This document shows positions 28,978 through 38,446 of a DNA stretch of 64,000 bases, one piece after another (within the stretch, counting starts at the first letter, position 1; every line of letters begins with the position of its first letter). The position numbers were made by a program, and so were the translations under genes. This DNA is from Pseudomonadota bacterium (GTDB taxonomy: Bacteria; Desulfobacterota; Desulfobulbia; Desulfobulbales; SURF-16): positions 19,777 to 83,776 of the forward strand of contig JAHJKA010000049.1 in assembly GCA_018822545.1 (NCBI GenBank), given 5' to 3'. The notes under the pieces were generated by a model that had not been told where the DNA came from, made no database searches, and saw only the letters and a program-made list of their open reading frames with translations.

Positions 28978-29136
28978 ACTCCACCCCTCCATTCCTGTTT
29001 CACGAAAGGCCACATTGCTCGCAGCAAATGCCCCCAAGATGGCTAAAATTCACTAAAAGACAACACCTCCTTTTTCTTCTTACGGAGAAACTGATACACT
29101 GACCGTAAGAAACGTAACTAAGGAGGGGCTAACCAG

Positions 29137-29922
29137 ATGAAAGGTGTCCATCAGCAATTATACACTGTAATTTTATTAATTTTGTCATTGCTTCTTTATG
29201 GCTGCCAGACAACCTCGTCAGTAAATAAGACCAGAACTTTAGCAGAACAAGAGGCCCAGGGCCTCATCCACACCGGCCTTCAACCTCTCTACCCCTCGCA
29301 GGCGCACTGCCTTGAAGTGGCTTCTTTCTTTGCCGACCGAACGCGCTACGACGGCAGTCTGCGCACCGTGTCCAGCAATAATGGCTATCATGGCGGTATT
29401 GATATCAGTGTGCCCTCCGGCACCCCCATTGTCGCCATTGCCGCCGGCACCGTGGTCCAGGTGGCCCGCGGCGGCCAGTTAGTGGGCAACAAAATCACCC
29501 TGCAGCATGCTCCGGCGGACACCGGCTGGCCGCTCTGGACCTACTCCAAATATCAACACCTGGCTGAACTCCCAGACCTTGCCCCCGGCCAACGGGTTAA
29601 AATGGGTCAGGTTATCGCCCTGTCTGGAAAAACAGGCACCGCCGGCAAACATTACGGCAAAGCTGGCTACCCCCACCTCCACATGAATGTCTACAGCAGC
29701 GACTCGTCGCATTTTATGATCAAGGGCCACAAACTCATTCCCGACCACATGCGATATGTTGACCCGCTGGCCTTCTATCTCGGCAAGGAGCTGGACAGCA
29801 ATACCCTTCGCCTTCTTACTCCTGAAGACAAGACCTTTGCCGTGCCCTTCATGGACACCAGCGGCAACATAACACCGCCCGACACTAAGGTTGTCTGGCC
29901 TTTTCTGTGCACGCCAAGCTAA
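29137..29922 (+). CDS. M23/LytM-family peptidase, lipoprotein
   Basis: The 261-residue protein is a predicted lipoprotein (lipobox LLYGC, Cys23). The peptidase domain begins near residue 60. It keeps the zinc ligands His85 and Asp89 (HGGID) and His182 in the HLH motif, plus His141, so it looks catalytically active against peptidoglycan cross-links. AAGGAGG precedes the ATG. It is monocistronic. It could take part in cell-wall remodelling or act as an amidase regulator; no divisome partner is adjacent. Confidence 0.88.
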   Translation: MKGVHQQLYTVILLILSLLLYGCQTTSSVNKTRTLAEQEAQGLIHTGLQPLYPSQAHCLEVASFFADRTRYDGSLRTVSSNNGYHGGIDISVPSGTPIVAIAAGTVVQVARGGQLVGNKITLQHAPADTGWPLWTYSKYQHLAELPDLAPGQRVKMGQVIALSGKTGTAGKHYGKAGYPHLHMNVYSSDSSHFMIKGHKLIPDHMRYVDPLAFYLGKELDSNTLRLLTPEDKTFAVPFMDTSGNITPPDTKVVWPFLCTPS

Positions 29923-29999
29923 AACACCGATCATCCATCAACCTCTTGCGTCAAAGAGAGTGGTCGTAAATTATAGATAAAAATGGTACTGACCCGGCA

Positions 30000-30485
30000 A
30001 TGAAGACATCATCACCACCACAAACGATCATTGGTTGGCGCGAGTGGGTGGTTTTGCCTGACTTGGGCATTCCTGCCATCAAGGCCAAGATTGACACCGG
30101 GGCCCGAACCTCGGCCCTGCACGCCTTCTTTGTCGAGCCCTTCACCGAAAACGGCATCCAAAAAGTCCGTTTCCAGATTCACCCCCTCCAGCAAAGGACT
30201 GACATTGAATTAACCTGCATCGCCGAGGTGATTGACCAACGAATGGTGACTGATTCTGGTGGACATCGTGAAATGCGATACGTTATAAGATCAAAAATCT
30301 TTGTGGGCGCAACTGCGATTGAAGCAGAAATAACATTAACCGACAGGGACACCATGCAGTTTCGTATGCTCCTGGGCCGTACTGCCCTTGCTGACAAATT
30401 CCTTGTCAGTGCTGACCTTTCATATCTCGAAGGGCGCAGACCTAAAAATACATATCGCCTGAAAAAGAAGAGGAAAAAACAGTGA
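30000..30485 (+). CDS. RimK-associated retropepsin-like protease (Zn_protease/DUF785)
   Basis: 161 residues. The aspartic-protease-like active-site motif [13 protein letters not shown] (Asp32) is typical of the family annotated as ATP-dependent zinc protease. This family commonly sits next to rimK-type ATP-grasp genes. Its last codons overlap the rimK GTG start as GTGA, so translation is coupled. The biochemical role is not established for most members; removal or trimming of added amino acids is one possibility. Confidence 0.85.
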   Translation: MKTSSPPQTIIGWREWVVLPDLGIPAIKAKIDTGARTSALHAFFVEPFTENGIQKVRFQIHPLQQRTDIELTCIAEVIDQRMVTDSGGHREMRYVIRSKIFVGATAIEAEITLTDRDTMQFRMLLGRTALADKFLVSADLSYLEGRRPKNTYRLKKKRKKQ

Positions 30486-31387
30486 AAATTGCCATCCTGT
30501 CCCGAAATAAAGACCTGTACTCCACCAATAGATTGGTGGAGGCCGCCAAAACCCGCGGTCATGAGGTTAAAGTTATTGACCCCCTCCGCTGCTATATGAA
30601 CATCACTTCCCACAGGCCATCCATCCATTTCAAGGGTGAGCCCCTTGTAGGCTACGATGCAATCATTCCGCGCATCGGCGCTTCCATCACATTTTTCGGC
30701 ACCGCTGTTGTCCGCCAATTTGAAATGATGGGGGTTTACAGCATAAACGAGTCCGTGGCAATTACCAGATCACGGGACAAACTCCGATCCCTGCAGCTTC
30801 TGGCCCGAAAGGGTATAGGTCTGCCTGTTACCGGATTTGCCCACTCCACAATGTATACCAAGCATCTGATTGATCTTGTCCATGGCGCCCCCCTGGTTAT
30901 TAAACTGCTGGAAGGCACCCAGGGCATTGGGGTGGTGCTGGCGGAAACCCTGCAAGCTGCGGAAAGTGTTATCGAAGCTTTTCGAGGTCTCAACGCCAAC
31001 ATACTCGTGCAGGAATTTATTAAAGAAGCGGATGCCAAGGATGTCCGCTGTTTTGTGGTGGGCAACAAGGTTATTGCCGCCATGATGCGGGTGGGTAAAG
31101 AAGGTGATTTTCGCTCAAATATCCACCGGGGCGGTAGTGCCCAGAAGGTGAAAATAACCCCGGAAGAACGCTCCACCGCCGTGCGGGCCGCCAAGATCAT
31201 GGGCTTGAATGTTGCGGGGGTTGATCTGCTACGCTCAGACCACGGACCTGTGGTTATGGAGGTTAATTCTTCTCCAGGCTTGCGCGGCATTGAAACAGCA
31301 ACGGAAATAAACGTCGCAGAAATGATTATTGAATTCATTGAAAAAAATGCCATTCCTGGCAAAACTAAAACCAAAGGACAGGGTTAA
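30482..31387 (+). CDS. rimK: RimK-type ATP-grasp ligase
   Basis: The 301-residue protein is almost exactly the length of E. coli RimK, which adds glutamate residues to ribosomal protein S6. It keeps the N-terminal PreATP-grasp domain, the ATP-binding [16 protein letters not shown] segment and the magnesium-binding [13 protein letters not shown] motif. It starts with GTG overlapping the protease gene. The AstE-like gene follows directly after its stop. Target (S6, F420 or a free peptide) cannot be read from sequence. Confidence 0.92.
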   Translation: MKIAILSRNKDLYSTNRLVEAAKTRGHEVKVIDPLRCYMNITSHRPSIHFKGEPLVGYDAIIPRIGASITFFGTAVVRQFEMMGVYSINESVAITRSRDKLRSLQLLARKGIGLPVTGFAHSTMYTKHLIDLVHGAPLVIKLLEGTQGIGVVLAETLQAAESVIEAFRGLNANILVQEFIKEADAKDVRCFVVGNKVIAAMMRVGKEGDFRSNIHRGGSAQKVKITPEERSTAVRAAKIMGLNVAGVDLLRSDHGPVVMEVNSSPGLRGIETATEINVAEMIIEFIEKNAIPGKTKTKGQG

Positions 31388-32407
31388 GTGCCAAGCCGAA
31401 ATCCCATCACAATTGGTGGAACCTGTGTCCAGCCAGGCGAACGGGCTACCATCGACCTGCCCATTGCCAGGCTTTACACCCACACGGAGATGACCCTGCC
31501 CGTCCATGTTGTCCATGGCAAGAAAGATGGGCCTGTTCTTTTTATCAGCGCCGCTATCCATGGCGATGAGATTAATGGGGTGGAGATTGTCCGGCGGCTG
31601 CTTAAGCTGAAACTGCTCAAGGAGCTCAAGGGCACCCTCATCGCCATCCCCATCGTCAATGTCTTTGGATTTATCAACCAATCCCGTTATCTCCCGGACA
31701 GACGCGATTTGAACCGCTCTTTCCCCGGCAGCTACACTGGGTCCCTGGCCTCACATCTTGCCCGACTTTTCATGGACGAAATTGTCGCTAAATGCACCCA
31801 TGGTATCGATCTTCACAGCGGCTCAAGCCACCGCACCAACCTGCCGCAGATACGTGCCACCCTCGACAATCCTGAGGTGGAGCGCCTGGCCATTGCCTTT
31901 GGGGCGCCGGTCATTGTTAATGCCCGCCTGCGCGATAGTTCCCTGCGCGAGGCTGTCATTGACAGGGGCATCCCCATGCTGCTCTTTGAGGGCGGCGAGA
32001 GCCTGCGCTTTAACGAGCACCCCATAAACATCGGCTTAAAAGGTATTGTCTCAGTAATGCGAAACTTAGGCATGCTTCCCAAAAAGCCCCGGAAAAAAGC
32101 GCCCCAGCCGGTCATTGTCAAGGCCACCCACTGGGTACGGGCCAATAAAAGCGGTATTATCCACTCGGCCGTGCCCCTTGGTTCGCTGGTGAAAAAAAAT
32201 CAGGTCATGGCCTGCATTATTGACCCAATTGGCGATAATGAGGAAAAGCTGCTGGCCCCCTTCGAAGGCATTATCATCGGCAGTCTCAAACTACCGCTGG
32301 TCCATAAAGGGGACGCCATTTTTCATCTCGCCTCAGCAGAGAGCCGCCAGGATCTTGAAGAAATAAGCGATATGGTTCTTGCCGAAACCCTGGTGAATGG
32401 CAAATGA
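31388..32407 (+). CDS. succinylglutamate desuccinylase/aspartoacylase-family deacylase
   Basis: 339 residues, GTG start abutting the rimK stop. Zinc ligands of the AstE/AspA family are visible: His58 and Glu61 in HGDEING, and His143 in DLHSGSSHRT. The C-terminal domain (about 240-330) is a biotinyl-like hammerhead fold (the GSLVKKNQVMACIIDPIGD segment), normal for this family. With RimK and the protease it forms a three-gene unit that probably adds and removes amino-acid chains on a common substrate. Confidence 0.88.
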   Translation: MPSRNPITIGGTCVQPGERATIDLPIARLYTHTEMTLPVHVVHGKKDGPVLFISAAIHGDEINGVEIVRRLLKLKLLKELKGTLIAIPIVNVFGFINQSRYLPDRRDLNRSFPGSYTGSLASHLARLFMDEIVAKCTHGIDLHSGSSHRTNLPQIRATLDNPEVERLAIAFGAPVIVNARLRDSSLREAVIDRGIPMLLFEGGESLRFNEHPINIGLKGIVSVMRNLGMLPKKPRKKAPQPVIVKATHWVRANKSGIIHSAVPLGSLVKKNQVMACIIDPIGDNEEKLLAPFEGIIIGSLKLPLVHKGDAIFHLASAESRQDLEEISDMVLAETLVNGK

Positions 32408-32524
32408 TCCTTTCTTGGCCATCTATCTGGTTATACTTGGGGAAATTCAACTCAGGAACTTGCTGCCACATTGGCCAACGTAACAACTTATATTTATTAG
32501 TAAAATTACTCTGGTGATACCACT

Positions 32525-33364
32525 ATGAACATTCGAAAAATCACCTCTTTGACCATGCTCATCTCCTTTGTGTTTTGCATCGTCTCAAGTGTCATCTTGT
32601 ATATTGCCCCACATGGTCGCGTCGCATATTGGTCAGATTGGCGGCTGTGGGGCTTAACCAAAACACAATGGAGCGAGCTCCATCTCAACTTGGGCCTTCT
32701 TCTTGTCTTGGTTGGCTTTCTGCACCTTTATTATAACTGGAGCGTCATAACTGCTTATTTAAAAAGCAAAGCCCGACAACTTAAGGTGTTTACTCTAAAT
32801 TTCAATATTGCCCTGGTCCTCACCCTTCTTGTCGGCATGGGCACCTATTTTCAGATTCCTCCCCTGAGTACCATCCTTACTGTCGGAGGCGCCATAAAGG
32901 ATGCCGCCAGCATCAAGTACGGCGAACCGCCCTATGGTCATGCTGAGCTTTCCTCTCTGAAAATGTTTGCCAAAAAAGTCGACCTTGATCTTGGTATAAG
33001 TATCGACTTACTGCACCAAGCTGATATTCATTTTACAAGTGATAAACAAACCATCCTTGCCATCGCCACGGAAAATAATCTGACCCCAAAACAGCTCTTC
33101 GAGATTATGCAACCGGCAACGCAAACGCAGAGCATCCCAGAGCATGCTGCCTTCCCCGATTCACCACCGCCAGGTTTCGGCAGAAAAACCCTGGCGGAGA
33201 TTTCCACGGAGTTCAATCTGAATCTTCCGGATCTCCTCCAGGCCTTATCGCAAAGAGGGCTACAGGTGAAGCAAACCCAGAGCATAAAAGAAATTGCCGC
33301 CGACAATGACATGGAACCAATGGCGCTCTTTGAGATAATCAGAGACATCGTTAACGCTTCTTAA
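32525..33364 (+). CDS. DUF4405 membrane protein with C-terminal LysM-like repeats
   Basis: 279 residues. The N-terminal part has three membrane helices with the DUF4405 pattern: a histidine in SELHLN and another in GFLHLYYNW, which could bind haem. From about residue 140 the protein has four degenerate repeats of 25-33 residues. The clearest three begin TILAIATENNLTPKQLFEIM, TLAEISTEFNLNLPDLLQAL and SIKEIAADNDMEPMALFEII. The helix-turn-helix spacing looks like a LysM-related or comparable small helical repeat. No strong ribosome-binding site is seen. Function unknown; redox membrane protein is an inference. Confidence 0.72.
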   Translation: MNIRKITSLTMLISFVFCIVSSVILYIAPHGRVAYWSDWRLWGLTKTQWSELHLNLGLLLVLVGFLHLYYNWSVITAYLKSKARQLKVFTLNFNIALVLTLLVGMGTYFQIPPLSTILTVGGAIKDAASIKYGEPPYGHAELSSLKMFAKKVDLDLGISIDLLHQADIHFTSDKQTILAIATENNLTPKQLFEIMQPATQTQSIPEHAAFPDSPPPGFGRKTLAEISTEFNLNLPDLLQALSQRGLQVKQTQSIKEIAADNDMEPMALFEIIRDIVNAS

Positions 33365-33509
33365 AGCGTTACAACCTGAAAATGAAACGTGCCATCAAAG
33401 AAGATTTGGTGGCATAAACTGACTCCACACCACGTAAAGCTTCATATTCTCACCAGTAACCACAGCTCAACCCATGTAAACAGGAAGAGAACCGTAACCC
33501 CAAAAGTCC

Positions 33510-33538
33510 TTGTTTCCCCGATTCCTTTCAGTTATATA
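33510..33538 (+). promoter_or_regulatory. sigma-70-type promoter of tRNA-Arg
   Basis: TTGTTT (33510-33515), 17-bp spacer, TATATA (33533-33538). The tRNA 5' end is 15 bp downstream. Confidence 0.7.
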
Positions 33539-33552
33539 AGTTGCAACGGTTC

Positions 33553-33627
33553 GCCCCCATAGCTCAGTGGATAGAGCATCGGATTCCTAATCCGTGTGCG
33601 CAAGTTCGATTCTTGCTGGGGGCACCA
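33553..33627 (+). tRNA. tRNA-Arg (anticodon CCT)
   Basis: The cloverleaf can be drawn fully. The acceptor stem is GCCCCCA with TGGGGGC, the D arm GCTC/GAGC, the anticodon loop TTCCTAA giving CCT (reads AGG), and the T arm GCAAG-TTCGATT-CTTGC. A discriminator A and an encoded CCA complete it. The anticodon stem has one U-U at its base. Total 75 nt including CCA. Confidence 0.95.
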
Positions 33628-33774
33628 TTCTCAATGTACCGTTCTCCCCCTCTTTTTTGCACTCCCAAGAATTTCTTTTCTGACCCCAACAATACGCAAT
33701 TCTACCTATTTTTCCTGTTGACATTTATAGTTGCCCCATACATATTTAACGAGTCAACTATTAAGGAGTCAACA

Positions 33775-34242
33775 ATGAGTATTTCCAGATACATTCATCA
33801 GGGCAATGAGGCGCAACCCATTCCCCGCCTGATTTATTTCACTGCCCAGGATTTTAAAAATCTGGCAGAAAAAATCCTCAAGCCCTACGAATTGACCATT
33901 GAGCAATTTCATCCTTTGAAGATTCTCTCCTTTGAGCCAGGCCTTACCCAGCGCCAGATCGGTGACGAGTGCAACAAGTCCGCTGCCAATCTCACCAGAA
34001 TTCTTGACCGCCTTCAGAAAAAAAACCTTATTGACCGCCGGGAAAACCCGGAAGACCGCCGGGCTTCTTTGGTCTTTCTCACCAAGCACGGCGAATCCCT
34101 GGTCAAGGAGGTGTCCGTCATATTGGACTCTTTTGCCGCCAAATCTTTAGCTGATATCAGTGCCAAAGACCAACATGTTCTCCGCCAGGCCCTTGAAAAA
34201 ATGAATGCCAATCTCCAGCACATCGACCTGAACACTTTATGA
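33775..34242 (+). CDS. MarR-family transcriptional regulator of the RND operon
   Basis: 155 residues from the ATG at 33775, which has AAGGAG upstream. The frame remains open back through the tRNA, but that extension is an artefact. The winged helix-turn-helix core is clear: TQRQIGDECNKSAANLTRIL as recognition helices, then LIDRRENPEDRRASLVFLT as wing. It heads an operon with the adaptor, RND pump and TolC genes and overlaps the adaptor frame, so it very likely represses that efflux system and responds to a small-molecule ligand. Confidence 0.92.
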   Translation: MSISRYIHQGNEAQPIPRLIYFTAQDFKNLAEKILKPYELTIEQFHPLKILSFEPGLTQRQIGDECNKSAANLTRILDRLQKKNLIDRRENPEDRRASLVFLTKHGESLVKEVSVILDSFAAKSLADISAKDQHVLRQALEKMNANLQHIDLNTL

Positions 34243-34265
34243 ATCACTACGCTCAAGGAAAAAAA

Positions 34266-35318
34266 ATGCGCCCCCTTCACTCCCTGATACTTATCACCCT
34301 TTTGCTTCCGGCCCTGGCAACTGCTCAAGAAATGCCACCGTCCCAGGTTATTGTCACCAAGGTCGTCCACGAAGAAATCGCCCAAAACCAATCGATGATC
34401 GGCACCCTGTATTATGAACGGGTAAGCCATGTTTCCAGTGAGCTTGCCGGTCTGGTTGCTGAGGTTCACATCAAGGAAGGCGACCAGATCAAACAGGGGG
34501 CCTCTGTCATCGTCCTTAATACTGAGATTCTTGACCTTGACATCAAACTTACCAAGACCCGCATCGACCAGATCGCCCTGCGCATTGAAAAGGCTGAGAA
34601 AAACTTTAAGCGCCTGGAGAGGCTCTATGCCAAGGACGGCGTCAGTGAAAAAGATTACGAGGATGCCCTCTACTCTTTCCAGGATCTCAACAAGGAGAAG
34701 CTGGCCACAGAGGACGCCTTGCAAAAACTCCTTGTACAGAAAAAGCGCAGCAACATCAAAGCACCCTTTGATGGATTGGTGCTCAGTAAAAATGTCGATC
34801 TTGGCGATTGGATCCACCAGGGCAAGGAGATCGTCACCATCGGCTCCACCAACGACCTCTTTGTCCAGGTGCCGGTGGGCGAGACCATGCTCCGCCACAT
34901 CACCATTGGTGACAGCGTGCCGGTGAATATCAACGCCTTTGACCGCGAGCTGACCGGCACCATCCATGCCATTGCGCCCAAGGCCGACCCCCAGACCAAA
35001 AATGTTTTTTTGAAGGTGAAGATTCCTGCCCAGAAAGATATTGCCGAAAATATGTCTGCCACCATCTTTGTGGCGGCAAGCTCCAAGAAAATGCTCGCCA
35101 TTATTCCGCGCGATGCCCTGATCAAATTTCAGGGCAAGGATTTCATCTATACCGTCAAAGAGGGCAAAGCTGCCATCCTGCCGGTGAACATCGTCGCCTT
35201 CCTCGGCCAAAGGGTGGGCGTTGATAACCCTTATATCGTGCCTGGCCTGCCTGTGGTCATCGAAGGCAATGAACGCCTGCGCCCTGATCAACCGGTGGTG
35301 GTGACAGGAGAAAAATAA
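34266..35318 (+). CDS. RND efflux periplasmic adaptor (HlyD/MFP family)
   Basis: 350 residues from the Met at 34266, where AAGGA is well placed and a clean signal peptide (LITLLLPALATAQ) follows. An earlier ATG at 34239 overlaps the MarR stop as ATGA and is possible. The domains are in the usual order: a barrel-sandwich half (HVSSELAGLVAEV), an alpha-helical hairpin (about 95-150), the lipoyl return IKAPFDGLVLSKNVDLGDW, then beta-barrel and membrane-proximal domains. It bridges the inner-membrane pump and TolC. Its stop overlaps the RND start. Confidence 0.92.
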   Translation: MRPLHSLILITLLLPALATAQEMPPSQVIVTKVVHEEIAQNQSMIGTLYYERVSHVSSELAGLVAEVHIKEGDQIKQGASVIVLNTEILDLDIKLTKTRIDQIALRIEKAEKNFKRLERLYAKDGVSEKDYEDALYSFQDLNKEKLATEDALQKLLVQKKRSNIKAPFDGLVLSKNVDLGDWIHQGKEIVTIGSTNDLFVQVPVGETMLRHITIGDSVPVNINAFDRELTGTIHAIAPKADPQTKNVFLKVKIPAQKDIAENMSATIFVAASSKKMLAIIPRDALIKFQGKDFIYTVKEGKAAILPVNIVAFLGQRVGVDNPYIVPGLPVVIEGNERLRPDQPVVVTGEK

Positions 35319-38300
35319 TGGACATCATCAAGACCTCCATAGAAAAACCGGTGGCCATCACCGTTGCCGTCATCCTGGTGGTTATGTTCGGCCTTATCGG
35401 CCTGAACAAGCTGCCCGTTCAGCTTACACCCGATGTCGAGACCCCGAAGATCACGGTGAACACCACCTGGCCCGGCGCCACGCCCTATGAGATAGAAAAG
35501 GAAATCATTGAAAAGCAGGAAGAGGCCCTTAAGGGTCTGCGAGGCCTGACTGAGCTTGAGAGCGCAAGCTTTAACAGCTATGGCGAGATCTCTCTGTCTT
35601 TCGAACTCGACACCGATCTTGACGCCGCCCTGCTCCGGGTCTCCAATAAGATGAACGAGGTGTCAAACTATCCGGAAAATTCTAACCAACCAGTCATCGA
35701 GGCAGCAGGCGCCAGCAGTTCGCCGGTGATCTGGATGATGTTGAAGACCAAACCTGAAAACAGCCACCACATCAACGAGTTCAAAACTTTTTTTGAAAAC
35801 AATATCCGCCAGCATCTTGAACGGGTCAAGGGGGTTGGCTCTCTCTTTGTTTTTGGTGGCACGGAAAACGAGCTTCATATCACCCTGGATGCTGAAAAGA
35901 TGGCCCGCAACAATATCACCATCAATCAGGTGATCGGCTCGGTGCGCAAAGCCAACACCACCATTTCGGCAGGCGTCCTCGGCATTGCCAAGAAAAATTA
36001 CCGCATCCGAACAGTGAGTCAGTTCCAGTCACCCACCGAGGCACTCGATGTCGTTATTTTTGATGATGGCACCAAACGTGTTTATCTCCACGATGTGGCC
36101 CGGGTTGATAATGGCTTCAAAAAAGAAGATGTCGCTGTGGAGCAAAACGGCACCCAGGTCATTGTCATCGGTGTCCGTAAGGAGCAAGGCGCCAATGTTC
36201 TGGCCATGACCGAACAGATCGAAAGTAAGGTCACTCAGCTTAACGAAGGGTTGCTGGCCAAAAACGATCTGTACATCGACTGGGTATACGACCAGCGGCC
36301 TTACATCAATACTGCCATCGACCTGGTGAAACAGAACGTCCTGGTGGGCAGTATTCTGGCAATCTGCGTGTTGCTTATTTTTCTGCGCAGCATCCGATCC
36401 ACCCTCACCACAGCGATTGCCATTCCCATTTCGGCCATCGGCACCTTTATCTTTTTGTGGATCATGGGCCGTAACCTGAACGTGGTGAGCCTGGCCGGTA
36501 TCTCTTTTGCCGTGGGCATGCTGGTGGATAACTCCATCGTGGTTCTGGAAAATATCGACCGCCACCGCAAGATGGGCAAATCAGCCATGACTGCTGCCCA
36601 TGATGGGGCCACCGAGGTCTGGGGAGCCGTGCTTGCCTCCACCGCCACCACGGTGGCTGTCTTTCTGCCGGTTATTTTTATGCAGGAAGAGGCAGGCCAG
36701 CTCTTTCGCGATATCGCCATTGCCATCACCTTCTCCATCATTCTGAGTCTCTTTGTCTCAGTCTCGGTGATTCCCTCCCTCTTCCATCTTTTTTATCGCA
36801 ACCAGAAGAGCCCCACCCAAGAGGCCAAGCAGACTCAGACAGGCGCCTTTTTTAGTATGATCGGCACCTTTTTTGTCGCCAAACTGATGACACTTTCTGA
36901 TTTCTGCCTGAAAACAAATCGCAGTCGGACTTTCATTGTGGTCCTTTTTACCAGCCTCTCCATCGCTCTCACCTGGCTCCTCATGCCCCCTGCCGAATAT
37001 CTCCCCCAGGGCAACAGAAACCTGATCCTGAACATTCTCATTCCGCCCCCCGGCTATTCAGTGGACAAGATGAAGGAGATCGGCGGCTATGTATATAATG
37101 AAGTCGAACCCTATCTTAAGGAGGATGGCAAGGATGGCATCCCCCAGATCAAGGATATTTTCTATGTCGCTTCCGATCGCATGACCCTCTTTGGTGGCCT
37201 TTCTGCCTATGAAACCAGGGCCAAGGAGATGATGCCTCTTTTTAACCGTATCATGCACTCCATCCCCGGTGTTTTTGGGGTCAGTATCCAGGCCGGTATC
37301 TTTGAAAGTGATATTGGCGAGGGCAATAACATCGACATTAACGTTTCCGGGGTGAGCATTGAGGCCATGATCAATGCCTCCCGCACGCTCTTTGGTACGG
37401 TGAGCCAGAAAATCCCCGGCGCCCAAGTGCGCCCCGTTCCTTCGCTGGAAACGAGCTACCCTGAGGTCAGGATCATTCCCAACAAGGAAAAACTGGCGGC
37501 AAACGGCCTCAGTGAAGAGGATCTCGGCATCTATATTGATATTCTGATGGATGGCCGCAAAATCGATGAATATCGCCCTGAGGGTATTAAACAGGTGGAC
37601 CTGCTGATCAAGGGTAACGACACCATCTTTACCACCCCGGAGGCCATCATCAAAAGCACCATTGTCAATAGTTTCGGCCAGCTGATCCGGGTGGGTGATG
37701 TCGCCGATCTTGTTTACACCGAAGGGATGCCGCAGATTAACCACCGGGAACGCCTGCGCACCATCACCCTGCAGGTCACACCACCCCCGGGCCTGCCTCT
37801 GCAGACCGCCATGGAAACCGTTCAAAATGAGGTGATCGCCGGTCTGCAAAATGCCGGTGCCCTTGATGGCGTTACAGTGACAGTGGGCGGTAATGCCGAC
37901 AAATTAACGGAAACAAGACAGGCACTGCAGTGGAACCTGCTGCTGGCTTTGCTCATCACCTATCTGCTCATGGCCGCCCTGTTTGAGAATTTTCTCTACC
38001 CGCTGATCATTCTCTTTTCGGTACCCCTTGCTGCGGCCGGCGGTTTTGTCGGCCTGCGCCTGGTGGATATCTTCATTGCCCCCCAGGGTTTTGATGTCCT
38101 GGCCATGCTTGGCTTTATTATTCTGATCGGCACGGTGGTCAACAACGCCATTTTGATCGTCCATCAGTCCCTTAATAATGTACGCTACAACAACCTGCAG
38201 GGCGTGGCAGCCATCTCCGATGCCGTTCAGACCCGGATCAGGCCCATCTTCATGAGCGCCACCACCAGTGTTCTCGGCATGCTGCCCCTGGTGCTGTCAA

Positions 38301-38446
38301 CGGGTTCGGGCAGTGAACTTTATCGGGGCCTGGGCAGCATCCTTCTTGGCGGCCTTGCCATGTCCACGCTATTCACCCTCTTTGTCATCCCCGCGCTGCT
38401 TGCCTTTGTCATCGGCATGGAAAGGAGTCGTCATGAAACTCTCTAG
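35318..38446 (+). CDS. RND-family multidrug/solute efflux permease
   Basis: 1042 residues with the standard plan: TM1, a large periplasmic loop, TM2-6, a second loop, TM7-12. Motifs include the N-terminal IEKPVAITVAVILVVM, the PGATPYEIEKEI pore segment, and GISFAVGMLVDNSIVVLENI in TM4 with the two intramembrane acids expected of proton-driven pumps. GFIILIGTVVNNAILIV is in TM10. It groups with the AcrB/MdtB-like hydrophobe/amphiphile exporters by these features. Export specificity cannot be told from sequence. Confidence 0.94.
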   Translation: MDIIKTSIEKPVAITVAVILVVMFGLIGLNKLPVQLTPDVETPKITVNTTWPGATPYEIEKEIIEKQEEALKGLRGLTELESASFNSYGEISLSFELDTDLDAALLRVSNKMNEVSNYPENSNQPVIEAAGASSSPVIWMMLKTKPENSHHINEFKTFFENNIRQHLERVKGVGSLFVFGGTENELHITLDAEKMARNNITINQVIGSVRKANTTISAGVLGIAKKNYRIRTVSQFQSPTEALDVVIFDDGTKRVYLHDVARVDNGFKKEDVAVEQNGTQVIVIGVRKEQGANVLAMTEQIESKVTQLNEGLLAKNDLYIDWVYDQRPYINTAIDLVKQNVLVGSILAICVLLIFLRSIRSTLTTAIAIPISAIGTFIFLWIMGRNLNVVSLAGISFAVGMLVDNSIVVLENIDRHRKMGKSAMTAAHDGATEVWGAVLASTATTVAVFLPVIFMQEEAGQLFRDIAIAITFSIILSLFVSVSVIPSLFHLFYRNQKSPTQEAKQTQTGAFFSMIGTFFVAKLMTLSDFCLKTNRSRTFIVVLFTSLSIALTWLLMPPAEYLPQGNRNLILNILIPPPGYSVDKMKEIGGYVYNEVEPYLKEDGKDGIPQIKDIFYVASDRMTLFGGLSAYETRAKEMMPLFNRIMHSIPGVFGVSIQAGIFESDIGEGNNIDINVSGVSIEAMINASRTLFGTVSQKIPGAQVRPVPSLETSYPEVRIIPNKEKLAANGLSEEDLGIYIDILMDGRKIDEYRPEGIKQVDLLIKGNDTIFTTPEAIIKSTIVNSFGQLIRVGDVADLVYTEGMPQINHRERLRTITLQVTPPPGLPLQTAMETVQNEVIAGLQNAGALDGVTVTVGGNADKLTETRQALQWNLLLALLITYLLMAALFENFLYPLIILFSVPLAAAGGFVGLRLVDIFIAPQGFDVLAMLGFIILIGTVVNNAILIVHQSLNNVRYNNLQGVAAISDAVQTRIRPIFMSATTSVLGMLPLVLSTGSGSELYRGLGSILLGGLAMSTLFTLFVIPALLAFVIGMERSRHETL

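Noticed and set aside
33541..33774. N-terminal extension of the MarR gene through the tRNA-Arg
   Set aside because: The frame merely happens to be open across the tRNA. The ATG at 33775 has a good ribosome-binding site and gives the normal MarR length.
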